Below, in pieces: positions 16,650 to 25,525 of a stretch of 50,575 bases of DNA. The first letter of the stretch is position 1, and each line of letters starts with the position of its first letter. The stretch lies in NCBI RefSeq assembly GCF_002968015.1, contig NZ_PUIP01000031.1, positions 1 to 50,575 on the forward strand, written 5' to 3'. The position numbers and the translations under genes are program-made. Under the pieces are notes generated by a model. It did no database searches and was not told the origin of the DNA. It was given only the letters and a program-made list of their open reading frames with translations. Source of the DNA: Massilia phosphatilytica (GTDB lineage: Bacteria > Pseudomonadota > Gammaproteobacteria > Burkholderiales > Burkholderiaceae_D).

Positions 16650-17417
16650 ATGATGGATCAGAAGTGGCCACAGGAAATCTGGCTCGTCAGGCACGGGCAA
16701 AGCGCCGGCAATGTCGCGCGCGATGCCGCCGAAGCCGCGTCGGGCCTGCTCATCGACATCGCCGAGCGCGACGTGGACGTCCCCCTGTCCGAGCTGGGCG
16801 TGCGCCAGTCGCAAGCGCTGTCGAGCTGGTTCGCCGCGCTGCCGCGCGAGGGCCAGCCGAACGTCGTGTTGCATTCGCCATACGTGCGCGCGGCCGAGAC
16901 GGCCAACATCCTGATGGAGCGCCTGAACCGCGACGACCTGCTGGCCGTCCACGCCGACGAACGCCTACGCGAAAAGGAGTTCGGCATCCTCGACCGCCTG
17001 ACGGTGCGCGGCATCGCCGAGAAATATCCTGAGCTCCATGAGCAACGCCACCACGTCGGCAAGTTCTATTTCCGCCCGCCCGGCGGCGAGAGCTGGTGCG
17101 ACGTCATCCTGCGCCTGCGCAGCGTCCTCGACACCATCACGCGCGAGTACCCGCGCGAGCGCGTGCTGATCGTCGCGCACCAGGTCATCGTCAACTGCTT
17201 CCGCTACCTGATCGAGCGGATGGACGAGGCGGAGATCCTCGCGCAGGACCGCGCCGGCGACGTGCCGAACTGCTCCGTCACCTCGTATGTCTTCGATCCC
17301 ACGCTGGGCAAGCGCGGCAAGCTGGCCGCACGCCTGGTCAATTTCGTCGCCCCGCTCGAAGCGACCGGCACGCCGGTCACGGTCGCCAAAGACCAGCCCG
17401 CCGCCGCCAAGGCCTGA
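16650..17417 (+). CDS. Histidine phosphatase family protein
   Basis: This is a member of the phosphoglycerate-mutase-like histidine phosphatase superfamily. The LVRHGQSAGN motif near residues 12-21 supplies the phospho-accepting histidine (His15) and its arginine partner. A later RERVLIVAHQV block supplies the second catalytic histidine, and LREKEFGILD is the conserved acidic segment. With 255 residues it is longer than simple SixA/CobC types. The substrate cannot be told; sugar phosphates, phosphoproteins and small phosphomonoesters are all possible. It begins at an ATG-ATG pair with only a weak ribosome-binding site. It is followed after 12 bases by nnrD and is probably co-transcribed with it, which fits a metabolite-repair or phosphate-recycling role but does not prove it. 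Confidence 0.85.
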   Translation: MMDQKWPQEIWLVRHGQSAGNVARDAAEAASGLLIDIAERDVDVPLSELGVRQSQALSSWFAALPREGQPNVVLHSPYVRAAETANILMERLNRDDLLAVHADERLREKEFGILDRLTVRGIAEKYPELHEQRHHVGKFYFRPPGGESWCDVILRLRSVLDTITREYPRERVLIVAHQVIVNCFRYLIERMDEAEILAQDRAGDVPNCSVTSYVFDPTLGKRGKLAARLVNFVAPLEATGTPVTVAKDQPAAAKA

Positions 17418-17429
17418 GGTCCCGCCACC

Positions 17430-18398
17430 ATGACGCTGTCTACCCATGCCCGCCCGCGCGACGTCGATACGAGCCTGCTGCGCGCCTGGCCGTTGCCCGT
17501 GCCCTCGAACGACGCCGACAAGGAAGACCGCGGCCACGTGCTCGTCCTCGGCGGCTCGCGCGAGATGCCCGGTGCAGTGATCCTGGCCGCCACGGCGGCC
17601 CTGCGCGCCGGCGCCGGCAAGCTGACCATCGCCACCGGGCGCAGCGTGGCCCAATTGGTAGCGCTCGCTATTCCGGAATCGCGCGTGCTGGGGCTGGCGG
17701 AAAACGACGCCGGCGGCTTCACCGTCGAAGCCGTGGCCGCGCTCGATCCGCTGGCCGACAAGATCAGCGCCATCCTGATCGGCCCCGGCATGCAGGACGA
17801 GGCCGCAACGGCCCGCCTCGTGCACGCGCTGCTGCCGCGCCTGGACGGCAGCGATACGAAGGTATTGCTGGACGCCGAGGCGATGGGCGCGCTCCTGCAT
17901 CCGCCCGCCGGCAACCCGCCGTTCCGCTTCAATGTGCCGGTCCTTCTGACGCCGCACGCGGGCGAGATGGCCCACCTGACGGGCATTGCGAAAGACGAGA
18001 TCGGCGCGGCGCCGGACCGCCATGCGGCCGAGGCGGCGCACGACTGGAATGCCGTCGTCGCGCTCAAGGGTGCGCGCACCGTGATCGCGGCCCCGGGCGG
18101 CGAGCGGTGGCAGCACGAGGGCGGTAATGTCGGGCTCGCCACATCGGGCTCGGGCGACGTGCTGGCCGGCGTCATCGCGGGCCTCGCGGCGCGCGGCGCC
18201 ACGCTCGCGCAGGCCGCCGCCTGGGGCGTCGCGCTGCACGCGCGCGCGGGCGAACGACTCGCCGAACGGTTCGGCAGACTGGGTTACCTGGCGCGGGAAT
18301 TGTGCGACGTGATTCCCGCCCTGCTCGAACAGGCCGCCGGCGACAACGCCGACGCGGCGTCACGACCATCCGGCACTCGCCGGGGGACCGAGGGTTGA
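17430..18398 (+). CDS. nnrD: ADP-dependent (S)-NAD(P)H-hydrate dehydratase
   Basis: NnrD repairs damaged NADHX/NADPHX by ADP-dependent dehydration in the cytoplasm. The protein has the ribokinase-like fold: RGHVLVLGGSREMPGAVILAA near the N-terminus, ILIGPGM, LLDAEAM, LLTPHAGEMAHLTG, VVALKGARTVI and the catalytic SGSGDVLAGVIAGL. In many bacteria this domain is fused to the epimerase NnrE; here only the dehydratase half is present (322 residues with a short N-terminal and a variable C-terminal extension), so the epimerase must be encoded elsewhere. GAGGT, overlapping the stop of the previous gene, serves as ribosome-binding site. The 259 bases that follow hold a GGGAAAC-GTTG-GTTTCCC hairpin at 18425-18442 without a T-run, a weak terminator candidate. 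Confidence 0.9.
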   Translation: MTLSTHARPRDVDTSLLRAWPLPVPSNDADKEDRGHVLVLGGSREMPGAVILAATAALRAGAGKLTIATGRSVAQLVALAIPESRVLGLAENDAGGFTVEAVAALDPLADKISAILIGPGMQDEAATARLVHALLPRLDGSDTKVLLDAEAMGALLHPPAGNPPFRFNVPVLLTPHAGEMAHLTGIAKDEIGAAPDRHAAEAAHDWNAVVALKGARTVIAAPGGERWQHEGGNVGLATSGSGDVLAGVIAGLAARGATLAQAAAWGVALHARAGERLAERFGRLGYLARELCDVIPALLEQAAGDNADAASRPSGTRRGTEG

Positions 18399-18657
18399 AC
18401 GATGATGGTTCGACTCTTAATCAAGGGAAACGTTGGTTTCCCAAAGCAGAAGGCGTGCAATCCGACGAACCGGCCGGCGCGCTGCCGGTCAAATGCAGAC
18501 AGTCGGATTCGTACGCCACGGGGCCGCGTATTGCGTCGGTTCCCTGATGGTTCGCGCTGGGCCGCATGGTCCATCGGGAGCCTTAAGCCCCGCCCCACTT
18601 CCAAAGCCTCACCGGGAGACGGCGGTAAACGATAGACGTGAACGAGGAGTAATACAA

Positions 18658-19032
18658 ATGAAAGCTCTTAACAACGCATCGAAAATCCTGTTTGCTGCAG
18701 CCCTGATGGCCAGCCTGGCCGCTTGCAAGAAGAACGACACCACCAGCACCACCGGTACCGGTGAGACCACGGCCACCGCGCCGAGCAGCAGCTCGGGCAC
18801 CAGCGGCACGACCGGTACGACGGGAGCCGCCGGCACCGGCACGACGGGTGACACCACCGGCACCGGCGCAACCGGCACGACGGGCACCATGGGCGGCAGC
18901 ACCGGCGCAACGGGCACGACCGGCGAGACCGGCACGGGCGCAACGGGCACCGGCACCACCGGCACGGGCGCAACCGGCACGTCGGGCACGTCGGGTACCG
19001 GCACCTCGGGCACCGGCACCTCGGGCCGCTGA
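18658..19032 (+). CDS. Gly/Thr-repeat lipoprotein, function unknown
   Basis: This 124-residue protein starts with a lipoprotein signal (ILFAAALMASLAAC, lipobox LAAC, predicted lipidated Cys22) and continues as a low-complexity chain of Gly, Thr, Ala and Ser. Short GTTG, GATG and GTSG repeats run almost to the end, with only four acidic residues among them. At DNA level the repeat is a degenerate ACCGGC/ACGGGC tandem, so copy number could vary by slippage. It has an excellent ribosome-binding site (GAGGAGT, seven bases before the ATG). Homologues are usually annotated only as hypothetical. A flexible, possibly surface-exposed or periplasmic spacer is plausible; I cannot assign a role. It is transcribed towards the RND operon and ends before a shared terminator. 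Confidence 0.8.
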   Translation: MKALNNASKILFAAALMASLAACKKNDTTSTTGTGETTATAPSSSSGTSGTTGTTGAAGTGTTGDTTGTGATGTTGTMGGSTGATGTTGETGTGATGTGTTGTGATGTSGTSGTGTSGTGTSGR

Positions 19033-19131
19033 TCGCCGTGGCGCGTCGGCAAAGGGTCGTGACCGGCCCTTTGCCCCGGCATGCACTGGGCGCGGCGGCT
19101 GCGGCCCTGGTGCAGGCCGTCAAGGTATAAA

Positions 19132-19158
19132 AAAAGGACCTGCGGGGCAGGTCCTTTT
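19132..19158. terminator. Bidirectional intrinsic terminator
   Basis: A perfect 12-base stem AAAAGGACCTGC / GCAGGTCCTTTT with a GGG loop has T-rich ends on both strands. It lies between the plus-strand lipoprotein and the minus-strand RND permease gene, so it can end both transcripts. Confidence 0.85.
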
Positions 19159-19215
19159 GGGCCTGCGCTTGCAGGCCCTTCTCATTGCGTGCCGGCCGCG
19201 GCCGGCACGACATCA

Positions 19216-22200
19216 TCACGCCGTCGCCGGACGGCGGCGGCCGGTAGCGAAGCGGCCCGCCTTCACGATCAGGCGGAAGACCAGGCGCACGAGCACCAGC
19301 GTGAGGATCGCTTCGACGAAGGTCATCACGAACGCCGGCACCGCGGTGAAGCGGGCCGCACGACGGTGGAACTTCGCCACCATGCGGTCGCGGGCGATCT
19401 CGATGCTGTCATAGAAGGTCGGGACGACCAGCAGGGTCAGCACGGTCGACGTGATCGTGCCGCCGATGATCGCGATGGCCAGCGGCTGGTAGAACTCGCC
19501 CGAGTCGCCCAGTGCCAGCGCCACCGGCAGCATGCCGGCGATCAGCGCGAACGTCGTCATCAGGATCGGACGCAGGCGGGCCCGGCCGGCCGCCATCAGC
19601 GCGTCCTCGCGGTCCATGCCTTCCTCTTCGCGGGTGCGGGCGGCGTCCAGCAGCAGGATCGCGTTCTTCGCCACGAGACCCATCAGCATGATGATGCCGA
19701 TGAAGCTCATCAGGTTCAGCGTGCCGTGCGTGAGCAGCAGCGCGACGACCACGCCGATCAGCGACAGCGGCAGCGACAGCATCACGGCCAGCGGTGCCGT
19801 GAACGAGCCGAACTGCATCACCAGGATCAGGTACATGAGGCCGATACCGGACACCAGCGCGATCGTCATCTGCGTGAACACTTCTTGCTGGTCCTTACTC
19901 TGGCCACCCAGCGACAGGCCATAGCCCGGCGGGAAATCCATTGCCTTCGCCAGCTTGAGGGCGTCGTCCATGACTTCGCCGTTCGAGCGCCCCTGGGCAT
20001 TGGCCGACACGCGCACGACGCGCTTGCCGTCCTTGTGCTCGATCGCGGACGGGCCCTTGCCCATCGTGATCTTCGCGATCTGGTCGAGCGGCACCATCAT
20101 GTTGCTGCCGGTGACGGCGATCGGCAGGCGCTCGATGTTCTCGGTGCCCACGCGATCCTCCGGCGCCAGGCGCACGGCCACGTCGCGGGTTTCGCCCGTC
20201 GGGTCGACCCAGTCGCCGACCTCGATGCCGGCGAACGCGACGCGCAGCGCGGCGGCGGCGTCGCCGACCGCGATGCCCATCATGTTCGACAGGCCGCGGT
20301 CCAGCTCGATCTGCAGCTCGTCCTTCGGATCCTGCTGGGACAGCGTGACGTCCACGGCGCCCGGCACCTGGCGCAGTTTATCCATGTAGGCATTGGTCAG
20401 GTCCATCAGCTTGCGCGAATCCGTGCCGGTGAACTCGATCTGCACGGGCTTGCCGTTGCCGTTCAGGTCGTCCGTGACCGTGTACTCGGCACCGACGAGG
20501 CGTGCAATTTTCTCACGCAGCTCGACCGCGATTTCCGAGGCGCTGCGCTTGCGTTCGCGGCGCTTGCCGATGTCGACGTAGATGCGGCCGCCGCCCGAGT
20601 TGATCGACGCGTTGGTGTCCTTCGTCTCCGACATCGTGCGCGCCAGCGTGGCCGCTTCTTCCATCTTCATGCGGGCATAGCCCACCGACGACGATGCCGG
20701 CGTGCGCACTTCGATCAGCAGCTGGCCGCTGTCCTGCTTCGGCAGGAACGACGTGCCGCCGAACTTGCCTTGCAGGCCCAGCGCCGCGACGAGGCTGAGG
20801 ACGGCGATGATGGCCATCCAGCGGCGGTGGTGCAATGCCCAGGCGATCACGTGGCCGTAGCGGTTGGCCTGGTGGTCGAACCAGGTGTTGAAGCGCGCGA
20901 GATATTTCTCGATGCCCTTCTTGGGCGCATGGTGGTGGCCCGGCGGGTCGCCCCAGTAGGCCGACAGCATCGGGTCGAGCGTGAACGAGATGAACAGCGA
21001 CACGATCACGGAACAGGCCACGGTCAGCGCGAACGGACGGAACCATTCGCCCGAGATGCCCGGCATGAAGGCGACGGGAATGAACACGGCCATGATCGAG
21101 AACGTCGTCGACGCGACGGCCATGCCGATCTCGGCGGTACCCTCGAGGGCGGCCGTGCGGCGGTCGGAACCGTTTTCCATGTGCCGGACGATGTTTTCCC
21201 GCACGACGATCGCATCGTCGATCAGCACGCCGATGGCCAGCGACAGGCCCAGCAAGGTCATGAAGTTCAAGGTGAAGCCGCACAGCCAGACGGCGATGAA
21301 CGCAGCCAGCACGGACGTCGGCAGCGCCAGCGCGGTAATCAGTGTGGAACGCCAGGAATTCAGGAACGCGTACACGACGAAGATGGTCAGCACGGCGCCG
21401 AACACGAGCGATTCGATCACGTTGTTCAGGCTGTCCTGGGCGTCTTCGCCGCCATCATACGAAATGTCCAGCTTGGTACCGGCCGGCAATTCCTTGCGGA
21501 TCTGCTCGATTTCCGCCCGTACCTTCTTGGCGATGCCGACCGTCGACGCTTCGCGCGACCGCACGATCTGGATGGCGACGTTTGGCCTGCCGCTGCGCAT
21601 CGAGACGCTGTCGATGTCGGCGAAGCCATCCTTGATGTCGGCCACCTGGCTCAGGCGCACGATGGTGTCGCCGTTGCGCTTGACCACGACCTGCGAGAAG
21701 TCTTCCGGACGCTCGATGCGGCCGACCAGGCGGATGCCCTTCTCGTCCAGTTCGCTACGCACCTTGCCGACCGGCGCGTTCGTGTTCTGGCGCGACAGGG
21801 CGTTCGTCACGTCGCTGACGGAGACGTTGTATTCGCGCAGTTTTTCCGAATGGAGCAGCACGGACAGTTCACGGCGCAGCGAACCGTTCACCTGCACGTT
21901 GGCGACGCCGTCGACGGCACGGAAGCGGTCGGCCAGCTGGTCCTCGGCCAGGCGCGAGATCTCGGCATGGGTCTGCGAGCTCGACGACAGCGCGAGGTTC
22001 ATGATCGGCTGGGCGGACGGATCGACGCGGCGCAGCACGGGCTCGCGCATCTCTTTCGGCAGCTTGTACTGCACGGCCGCGATGGCGTTGCGGACATCGT
22101 CCGACGCCTCGATCAGGTTGCGCTTGAAGTCGAAGCGCAGCACGATCGTCGCGCTGCCCTCGTTGGCGTAGGCATTCACCTCGGTCACGCCCGTGATGGC

Positions 22201-22416
22201 CAGCATCGGCTTCTCGAGGCGCTGGATGAGTTCGCGTTCGGACGTTTCCGGCGACGCGCCCGGATACGGGATCGTGACGACGATGATCGGAATCTCGACG
22301 TCCGGGTTCTGGTTCACGCGCAGATGCTTGAGCGCGAGCAGGCCCATGCACATCATGCCGATGATCAGCACGAGTGTGGCGATGGGCTTCTTGACACTGA
22401 AATTGGACAGGAACAT
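19216..22416 (-). CDS. RND multidrug efflux permease (HAE1/AcrB type)
   Basis: This is a proton-driven resistance-nodulation-division pump subunit of 1066 residues, acting as an inner-membrane trimer that exports drugs or other hydrophobic compounds through an outer-membrane channel. The N-terminus MFLSNFSVKKPIATLVLI is the usual first transmembrane start. The proton-relay aspartates appear in LAIGVLIDDAIVVREN and the lysine in GLVAKNAILLLDAA. Two large periplasmic loops with porter subdomains are present. The adaptor gene lies 15 bases upstream in the same operon; no outer-membrane factor gene follows, so a TolC-like channel must come from elsewhere. Substrate cannot be inferred. The 1114-residue open frame on the opposite strand is a composition shadow. 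The operon ends at the bidirectional terminator. Confidence 0.94.
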   Translation of the reverse strand: MFLSNFSVKKPIATLVLIIGMMCMGLLALKHLRVNQNPDVEIPIIVVTIPYPGASPETSERELIQRLEKPMLAITGVTEVNAYANEGSATIVLRFDFKRNLIEASDDVRNAIAAVQYKLPKEMREPVLRRVDPSAQPIMNLALSSSSQTHAEISRLAEDQLADRFRAVDGVANVQVNGSLRRELSVLLHSEKLREYNVSVSDVTNALSRQNTNAPVGKVRSELDEKGIRLVGRIERPEDFSQVVVKRNGDTIVRLSQVADIKDGFADIDSVSMRSGRPNVAIQIVRSREASTVGIAKKVRAEIEQIRKELPAGTKLDISYDGGEDAQDSLNNVIESLVFGAVLTIFVVYAFLNSWRSTLITALALPTSVLAAFIAVWLCGFTLNFMTLLGLSLAIGVLIDDAIVVRENIVRHMENGSDRRTAALEGTAEIGMAVASTTFSIMAVFIPVAFMPGISGEWFRPFALTVACSVIVSLFISFTLDPMLSAYWGDPPGHHHAPKKGIEKYLARFNTWFDHQANRYGHVIAWALHHRRWMAIIAVLSLVAALGLQGKFGGTSFLPKQDSGQLLIEVRTPASSSVGYARMKMEEAATLARTMSETKDTNASINSGGGRIYVDIGKRRERKRSASEIAVELREKIARLVGAEYTVTDDLNGNGKPVQIEFTGTDSRKLMDLTNAYMDKLRQVPGAVDVTLSQQDPKDELQIELDRGLSNMMGIAVGDAAAALRVAFAGIEVGDWVDPTGETRDVAVRLAPEDRVGTENIERLPIAVTGSNMMVPLDQIAKITMGKGPSAIEHKDGKRVVRVSANAQGRSNGEVMDDALKLAKAMDFPPGYGLSLGGQSKDQQEVFTQMTIALVSGIGLMYLILVMQFGSFTAPLAVMLSLPLSLIGVVVALLLTHGTLNLMSFIGIIMLMGLVAKNAILLLDAARTREEEGMDREDALMAAGRARLRPILMTTFALIAGMLPVALALGDSGEFYQPLAIAIIGGTITSTVLTLLVVPTFYDSIEIARDRMVAKFHRRAARFTAVPAFVMTFVEAILTLVLVRLVFRLIVKAGRFATGRRRPATA

Positions 22417-22431
22417 GGTGGTTAATTCCGC

Positions 22432-23601
22432 TTATTTACCCTGGGCCGCATTGCTGGCGGCGCTGGCGACGCGCGATGCGGCCGCCATTTCCACCTTCTG
22501 CCCATCCTTCAGGGTCGAGCCCGGGTGGCGCAGCACGGTGTCGCCGGACGCCAGGCCGTTCTTGATTTCGAAATTGCCGGTGCGCGGATCGCGCGAACCC
22601 ACCGTCAGGTCGATCTTCGCCAGCTGGCCGCCCTTCAGTTTCCACGCATAGGTCTTGTCGCCGGCCTTGACCATGGCCGATTCCGGCAGCGTGATCGCGT
22701 CGGACAGCTCGGCGTCGATGCGGCCTTCGGCATACAGGCCGGCCACGCGCGGGCGGGCGTCGTTGTTGAAGCCGACGAGCACCTCGACCTGGCGGGTGAC
22801 GTCATTCGCGCTCGGGTCGATGCGCTTGACGATGCCGGTGAACTTTTGCTCGCCGTAACCGTTGACGCGGAAGAAGACGGGCTGGCCGACCTTGACGGCG
22901 GCGATCTTGTCGGCCGACACGCGGCCCTCGAAGCGCATGCTCGCCGGATCGATCACCTTCAGCAATTCCTTGCCGATGGCGGCCGTGTCGCCTGGGGACA
23001 CCTTGCGGTCCGAGACGATGCCGTCGAATGGCGCGCGCACGACGGTACGGGTCACCTGCTGCTGGGCGGCCACGAGACGGGCCCTGGCGGCCGACAATTC
23101 GCTCTGGGCGCTGTTGCGGCGCACTTCGGCATCGTCCAACGCCTGGGCGGACGTCATGCCGGACGCGCGCAGCGTTTTCAGGCGCTCGAGGGCACGCTGC
23201 GACTGTTCCAGCGCCTGGGTGGCTGCGCGCTGGGCTTCCTGGGCCGACATCAGGCTGTCGCGGATCGACGTCTCGTCCAGCTTGACGAGCACGTCACCCT
23301 TCTTGACCGGGTCGCCGTTCTCTTTCAGGACCTGCAGCACGATGGCGGACACTTCCGCACGCAGGTCGGCCTTGCGTTCCGGCTGGACCGAGCCGGTGAT
23401 CACCGGGCCGTTTGCGAGCGCGCTGCTCTGCACGGTCAGCACATCCTCGGGGGCGACGAGCAACTGGACGGCCTTGCCATCCTTCTGCTTGGCATCCGCC
23501 TGCGCGTTGGCGGCGTCGGGCTTGGCAGGGTCCTTGTCGTGTTTGCCGCACGCACTGAGTGCGGAAGCAATAGCAAGGAAGATTATAGTTTTGCGCAACA
23601 T
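22432..23601 (-). CDS. RND efflux periplasmic adaptor (membrane fusion protein), lipoprotein
   Basis: This 389-residue adaptor links the RND pump to the outer-membrane channel. The signal sequence ends in a lipobox (LSAC), so the mature protein is lipid-anchored in the periplasm, as for AcrA-type adaptors. The barrel-sandwich halves are visible as SAIVLQVLKENGDPVKKGDVLVKLD before and RTVVRAPFDGIVSDRKVSPGDT after an alpha-helical hairpin rich in Ala, Gln and Glu. A beta-barrel and a membrane-proximal domain follow (PESAMVKAGDKTYAW). It is the first gene of a two-gene operon. A promoter with palindromic half-sites lies 65-100 bases upstream, pointing to repression by an unlinked or distant regulator, because no TetR or MarR gene adjoins it. 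Confidence 0.93.
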   Translation of the reverse strand: MLRKTIIFLAIASALSACGKHDKDPAKPDAANAQADAKQKDGKAVQLLVAPEDVLTVQSSALANGPVITGSVQPERKADLRAEVSAIVLQVLKENGDPVKKGDVLVKLDETSIRDSLMSAQEAQRAATQALEQSQRALERLKTLRASGMTSAQALDDAEVRRNSAQSELSAARARLVAAQQQVTRTVVRAPFDGIVSDRKVSPGDTAAIGKELLKVIDPASMRFEGRVSADKIAAVKVGQPVFFRVNGYGEQKFTGIVKRIDPSANDVTRQVEVLVGFNNDARPRVAGLYAEGRIDAELSDAITLPESAMVKAGDKTYAWKLKGGQLAKIDLTVGSRDPRTGNFEIKNGLASGDTVLRHPGSTLKDGQKVEMAAASRVASAASNAAQGK

Positions 23602-23665
23602 TTCTTGGTTCCCCCGAGGATGGACTCGATACCTGTAAAAATAAGAATGGAAAAGGCCAGCGCGC

Positions 23666-23700
23666 AGTATCGATTAGGCAGTCTTGACCGTCAATTGACG
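23666..23700 (-). promoter_or_regulatory. Promoter of the RND operon with overlapping TTGAC palindromes
   Basis: Reading the minus strand, a -35 TTGACG (23694-23689) and a -10 GATACT (23671-23666) are separated by 17 bases, placing transcription start some 58 bases before the adaptor ATG. Over the -35, the half-site TTGAC occurs three times in alternating orientation between 23684 and 23700, including the perfect 12-base palindrome CGTCAATTGACG. This is a likely operator; the binding protein is unknown. Confidence 0.5.
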
Positions 23701-23855
23701 TTTCGGCAAAGCGCGGTTTTGGTGGGATGAACTGCAGATAGGCGGGATGAAATGCGTTTGGCCGAGGTTGAGATGCGCGACAAAACGGACAGGCGGCGGA
23801 CAGTGCGGACGTCCGGGATTGACGTTGGCATCGACCCCGGACTCGACATTACAGC

Positions 23856-24275
23856 TTACTTGACGAACAAATGGTACACCAGGTTCCCCATCAGGATCCC
23901 GGTCACGATCCCCCCGCCGATCTCGACGAGCGTATGGCCCATCCGTTCGCGCAGGGTCGTGTGGCCCGCCGCTCCGGCGGCCAGGCGGTTGATGGCCGCG
24001 GCCTGACGGCCCACGTGCTGGCGCAGGCTGTTGGCATCGATCATCACGATGAAGCACAAGGTGACGGCCACGCCGAACGCCGGGTGGCCGATGCCCTCGC
24101 GCAGCGCGATCAGGGTCGCCATGCTCGTGACGGTGGCGCTGTGGTTGCTGGGAAAGCCGCCGTTGCCGACCAGGTTGAACGCCCAGCGCCGCTGGCGCGC
24201 GCTGTTGATGAGGAATTTGATCGGGCCGACCACGAGCCAGGTCAGCACCGGGGTGACCAGATAAGAGACATCCAT
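23856..24275 (-). CDS. Divergent PAP2 family protein (DUF212)
   Basis: This is a 139-residue integral membrane protein of the divergent PAP2 family (YuiD-like), distantly related to membrane phosphatidic-acid phosphatases. The family signature GGFPSNHSATVTSMATLIALREG-like region (around residues 36-58), the VMIDANSLRQHVGRQA segment and the closing RERMGHTLVEIGGG segment are all present, with four or so hydrophobic helices. True phosphatase activity has not been generally established for this family. I chose the ATG at 24275; the frame extends 15 bases to a TTG at 24290, which seems less likely. It is transcribed away from the DUF475 gene, and 254 bases with the RND promoter separate it from the efflux operon, so it is probably monocistronic. 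Confidence 0.85.
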   Translation of the reverse strand: MDVSYLVTPVLTWLVVGPIKFLINSARQRRWAFNLVGNGGFPSNHSATVTSMATLIALREGIGHPAFGVAVTLCFIVMIDANSLRQHVGRQAAAINRLAAGAAGHTTLRERMGHTLVEIGGGIVTGILMGNLVYHLFVK

Positions 24276-24450
24276 GTGAAATCCATTCAAGGGAAAACGG
24301 GAGGCATGACGCCGGGCGGCATTATGGCAGATGCGATGTCACGTGAGCAATTCACGCAGCGGCGATCGATGCGCCCGCCAAAGTGGGAAACGGGTTAATA
24401 TGCGCCGTGTGGTCATTCAGACAATGCGCAGACAAGAAGAGGAGTAGTGC

Positions 24451-25491
24451 ATGCAACATTTCAGGTTGTCGTTCGTGGTCACCGCCGTCCTGCTGGCGCT
24501 GGCCGGCTGGTGGGGCTTTTCCCACGGCGGCACCGCCGGCCTCCTGCAGAGCCTGTGGATCGCGGCCGTGCTGGGCGTGCTCGAGATCTCCCTGTCGTTC
24601 GACAACGCCGTCGTCAACGCTTCCGTCCTGCGCAACTGGAACGCGTTCTGGCAAAAGCTGTTCCTCACAGTCGGCATCGTCGTCGCCGTGTTCGGCATGC
24701 GCCTGCTGTTTCCGCTCCTCATCGTGTCGATGGCGACGGGCCTGGGCCTGATCGACGTCTGGCACATGGCCACCGCCAACCCGGACGAGTATGCCCGCAA
24801 CCTGACGTCGCGCCACGCCGAAGTGGCCGCGTTCGGCGGTGCGTTCCTGCTGTTGGTCTTCCTCAACTTCCTCTTCGACGAAGAAAAGGAACTCCACTGG
24901 CTCGGCTGGATCGAAGAAAAGGTCGGCAAGTACGGCTCGGAAGGCTTCGCCATCCTGCTCACCCTGCTCGCCGTGTTCGGCTGCATGAGCCTCGTGCCGC
25001 AGGAGAGCAAGCTGTCCGTGCTCATCGCGGGCGTCGTCGGCGTGCTCGTGTACGTGGGCGTGAACTGGTTTTCCGGCCTGCTGGAGGAAGAAGAATCCGA
25101 TCCGGCCGTCGGCAAGCTGATCTCGCAGGGCAGCATTGGCGGCTTCCTGTACCTGGAAGTGCTGGATGCGTCGTTCAGCTTCGACGGCGTGATCGGCGCG
25201 TTCGCGATCACGAACGACGTCGTCGTGATCATGCTCGGCCTGGCCATCGGCGCCATGTTCGTGCGGTCGCTGACCGTGTTCCTCGTGCACAAGGGCACGC
25301 TGGAAGAATTCGTCTTCCTCGAACACGGCGCGCACTACGCGATCGGCATCCTGGCGGTGATCATGTTCGCCAGCGTCGAGTACGAGATTCCCGAATGGTT
25401 CACCGGCCTGTCCGGCGTGGCCTTCATTCTGGTATCGCTGTGGTCGTCGATCCGCTACAAGAAACGCGAGGCGCTGGAATCGGCGACGTAA
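24451..25491 (+). CDS. DUF475 / TerC-like integral membrane protein
   Basis: This polytopic membrane protein of 346 residues belongs to the DUF475 branch of the TerC superfamily, linked to tellurite resistance and metal (probably manganese or calcium) handling at the membrane. Two inverted-repeat acidic motifs are visible: LEISLSFDNAVVNASVL near residue 48 and LDASFSFDGVIGAFAI near residue 245, with negatively charged residues inside membrane helices as expected for ion transport. A strong GGAG ribosome-binding site lies a few bases before the ATG. TerD follows 34 bases downstream, the pairing seen in Ter stress modules, suggesting that the two work together at the inner face of the membrane. 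The rest of a full terZABCDEF cluster is absent. Confidence 0.88.
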   Translation: MQHFRLSFVVTAVLLALAGWWGFSHGGTAGLLQSLWIAAVLGVLEISLSFDNAVVNASVLRNWNAFWQKLFLTVGIVVAVFGMRLLFPLLIVSMATGLGLIDVWHMATANPDEYARNLTSRHAEVAAFGGAFLLLVFLNFLFDEEKELHWLGWIEEKVGKYGSEGFAILLTLLAVFGCMSLVPQESKLSVLIAGVVGVLVYVGVNWFSGLLEEEESDPAVGKLISQGSIGGFLYLEVLDASFSFDGVIGAFAITNDVVVIMLGLAIGAMFVRSLTVFLVHKGTLEEFVFLEHGAHYAIGILAVIMFASVEYEIPEWFTGLSGVAFILVSLWSSIRYKKREALESAT

Positions 25492-25525
25492 CCTCTTAGA
25501 TAGACATCAACGGAAAGGAAGCAAG

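Noticed and set aside
18583..19086. Minus-strand open frames across the Gly/Thr lipoprotein gene
   Set aside because: Repetitive GC-rich sequence stays open in several frames. Only the plus strand has a good ribosome-binding site and lipoprotein signal.
19081..22425. A 1114-codon open frame opposite the RND permease
   Set aside because: It yields an Arg/His/Asp-rich sequence with no domain, while the minus strand encodes a complete HAE1 permease. It is a composition shadow.
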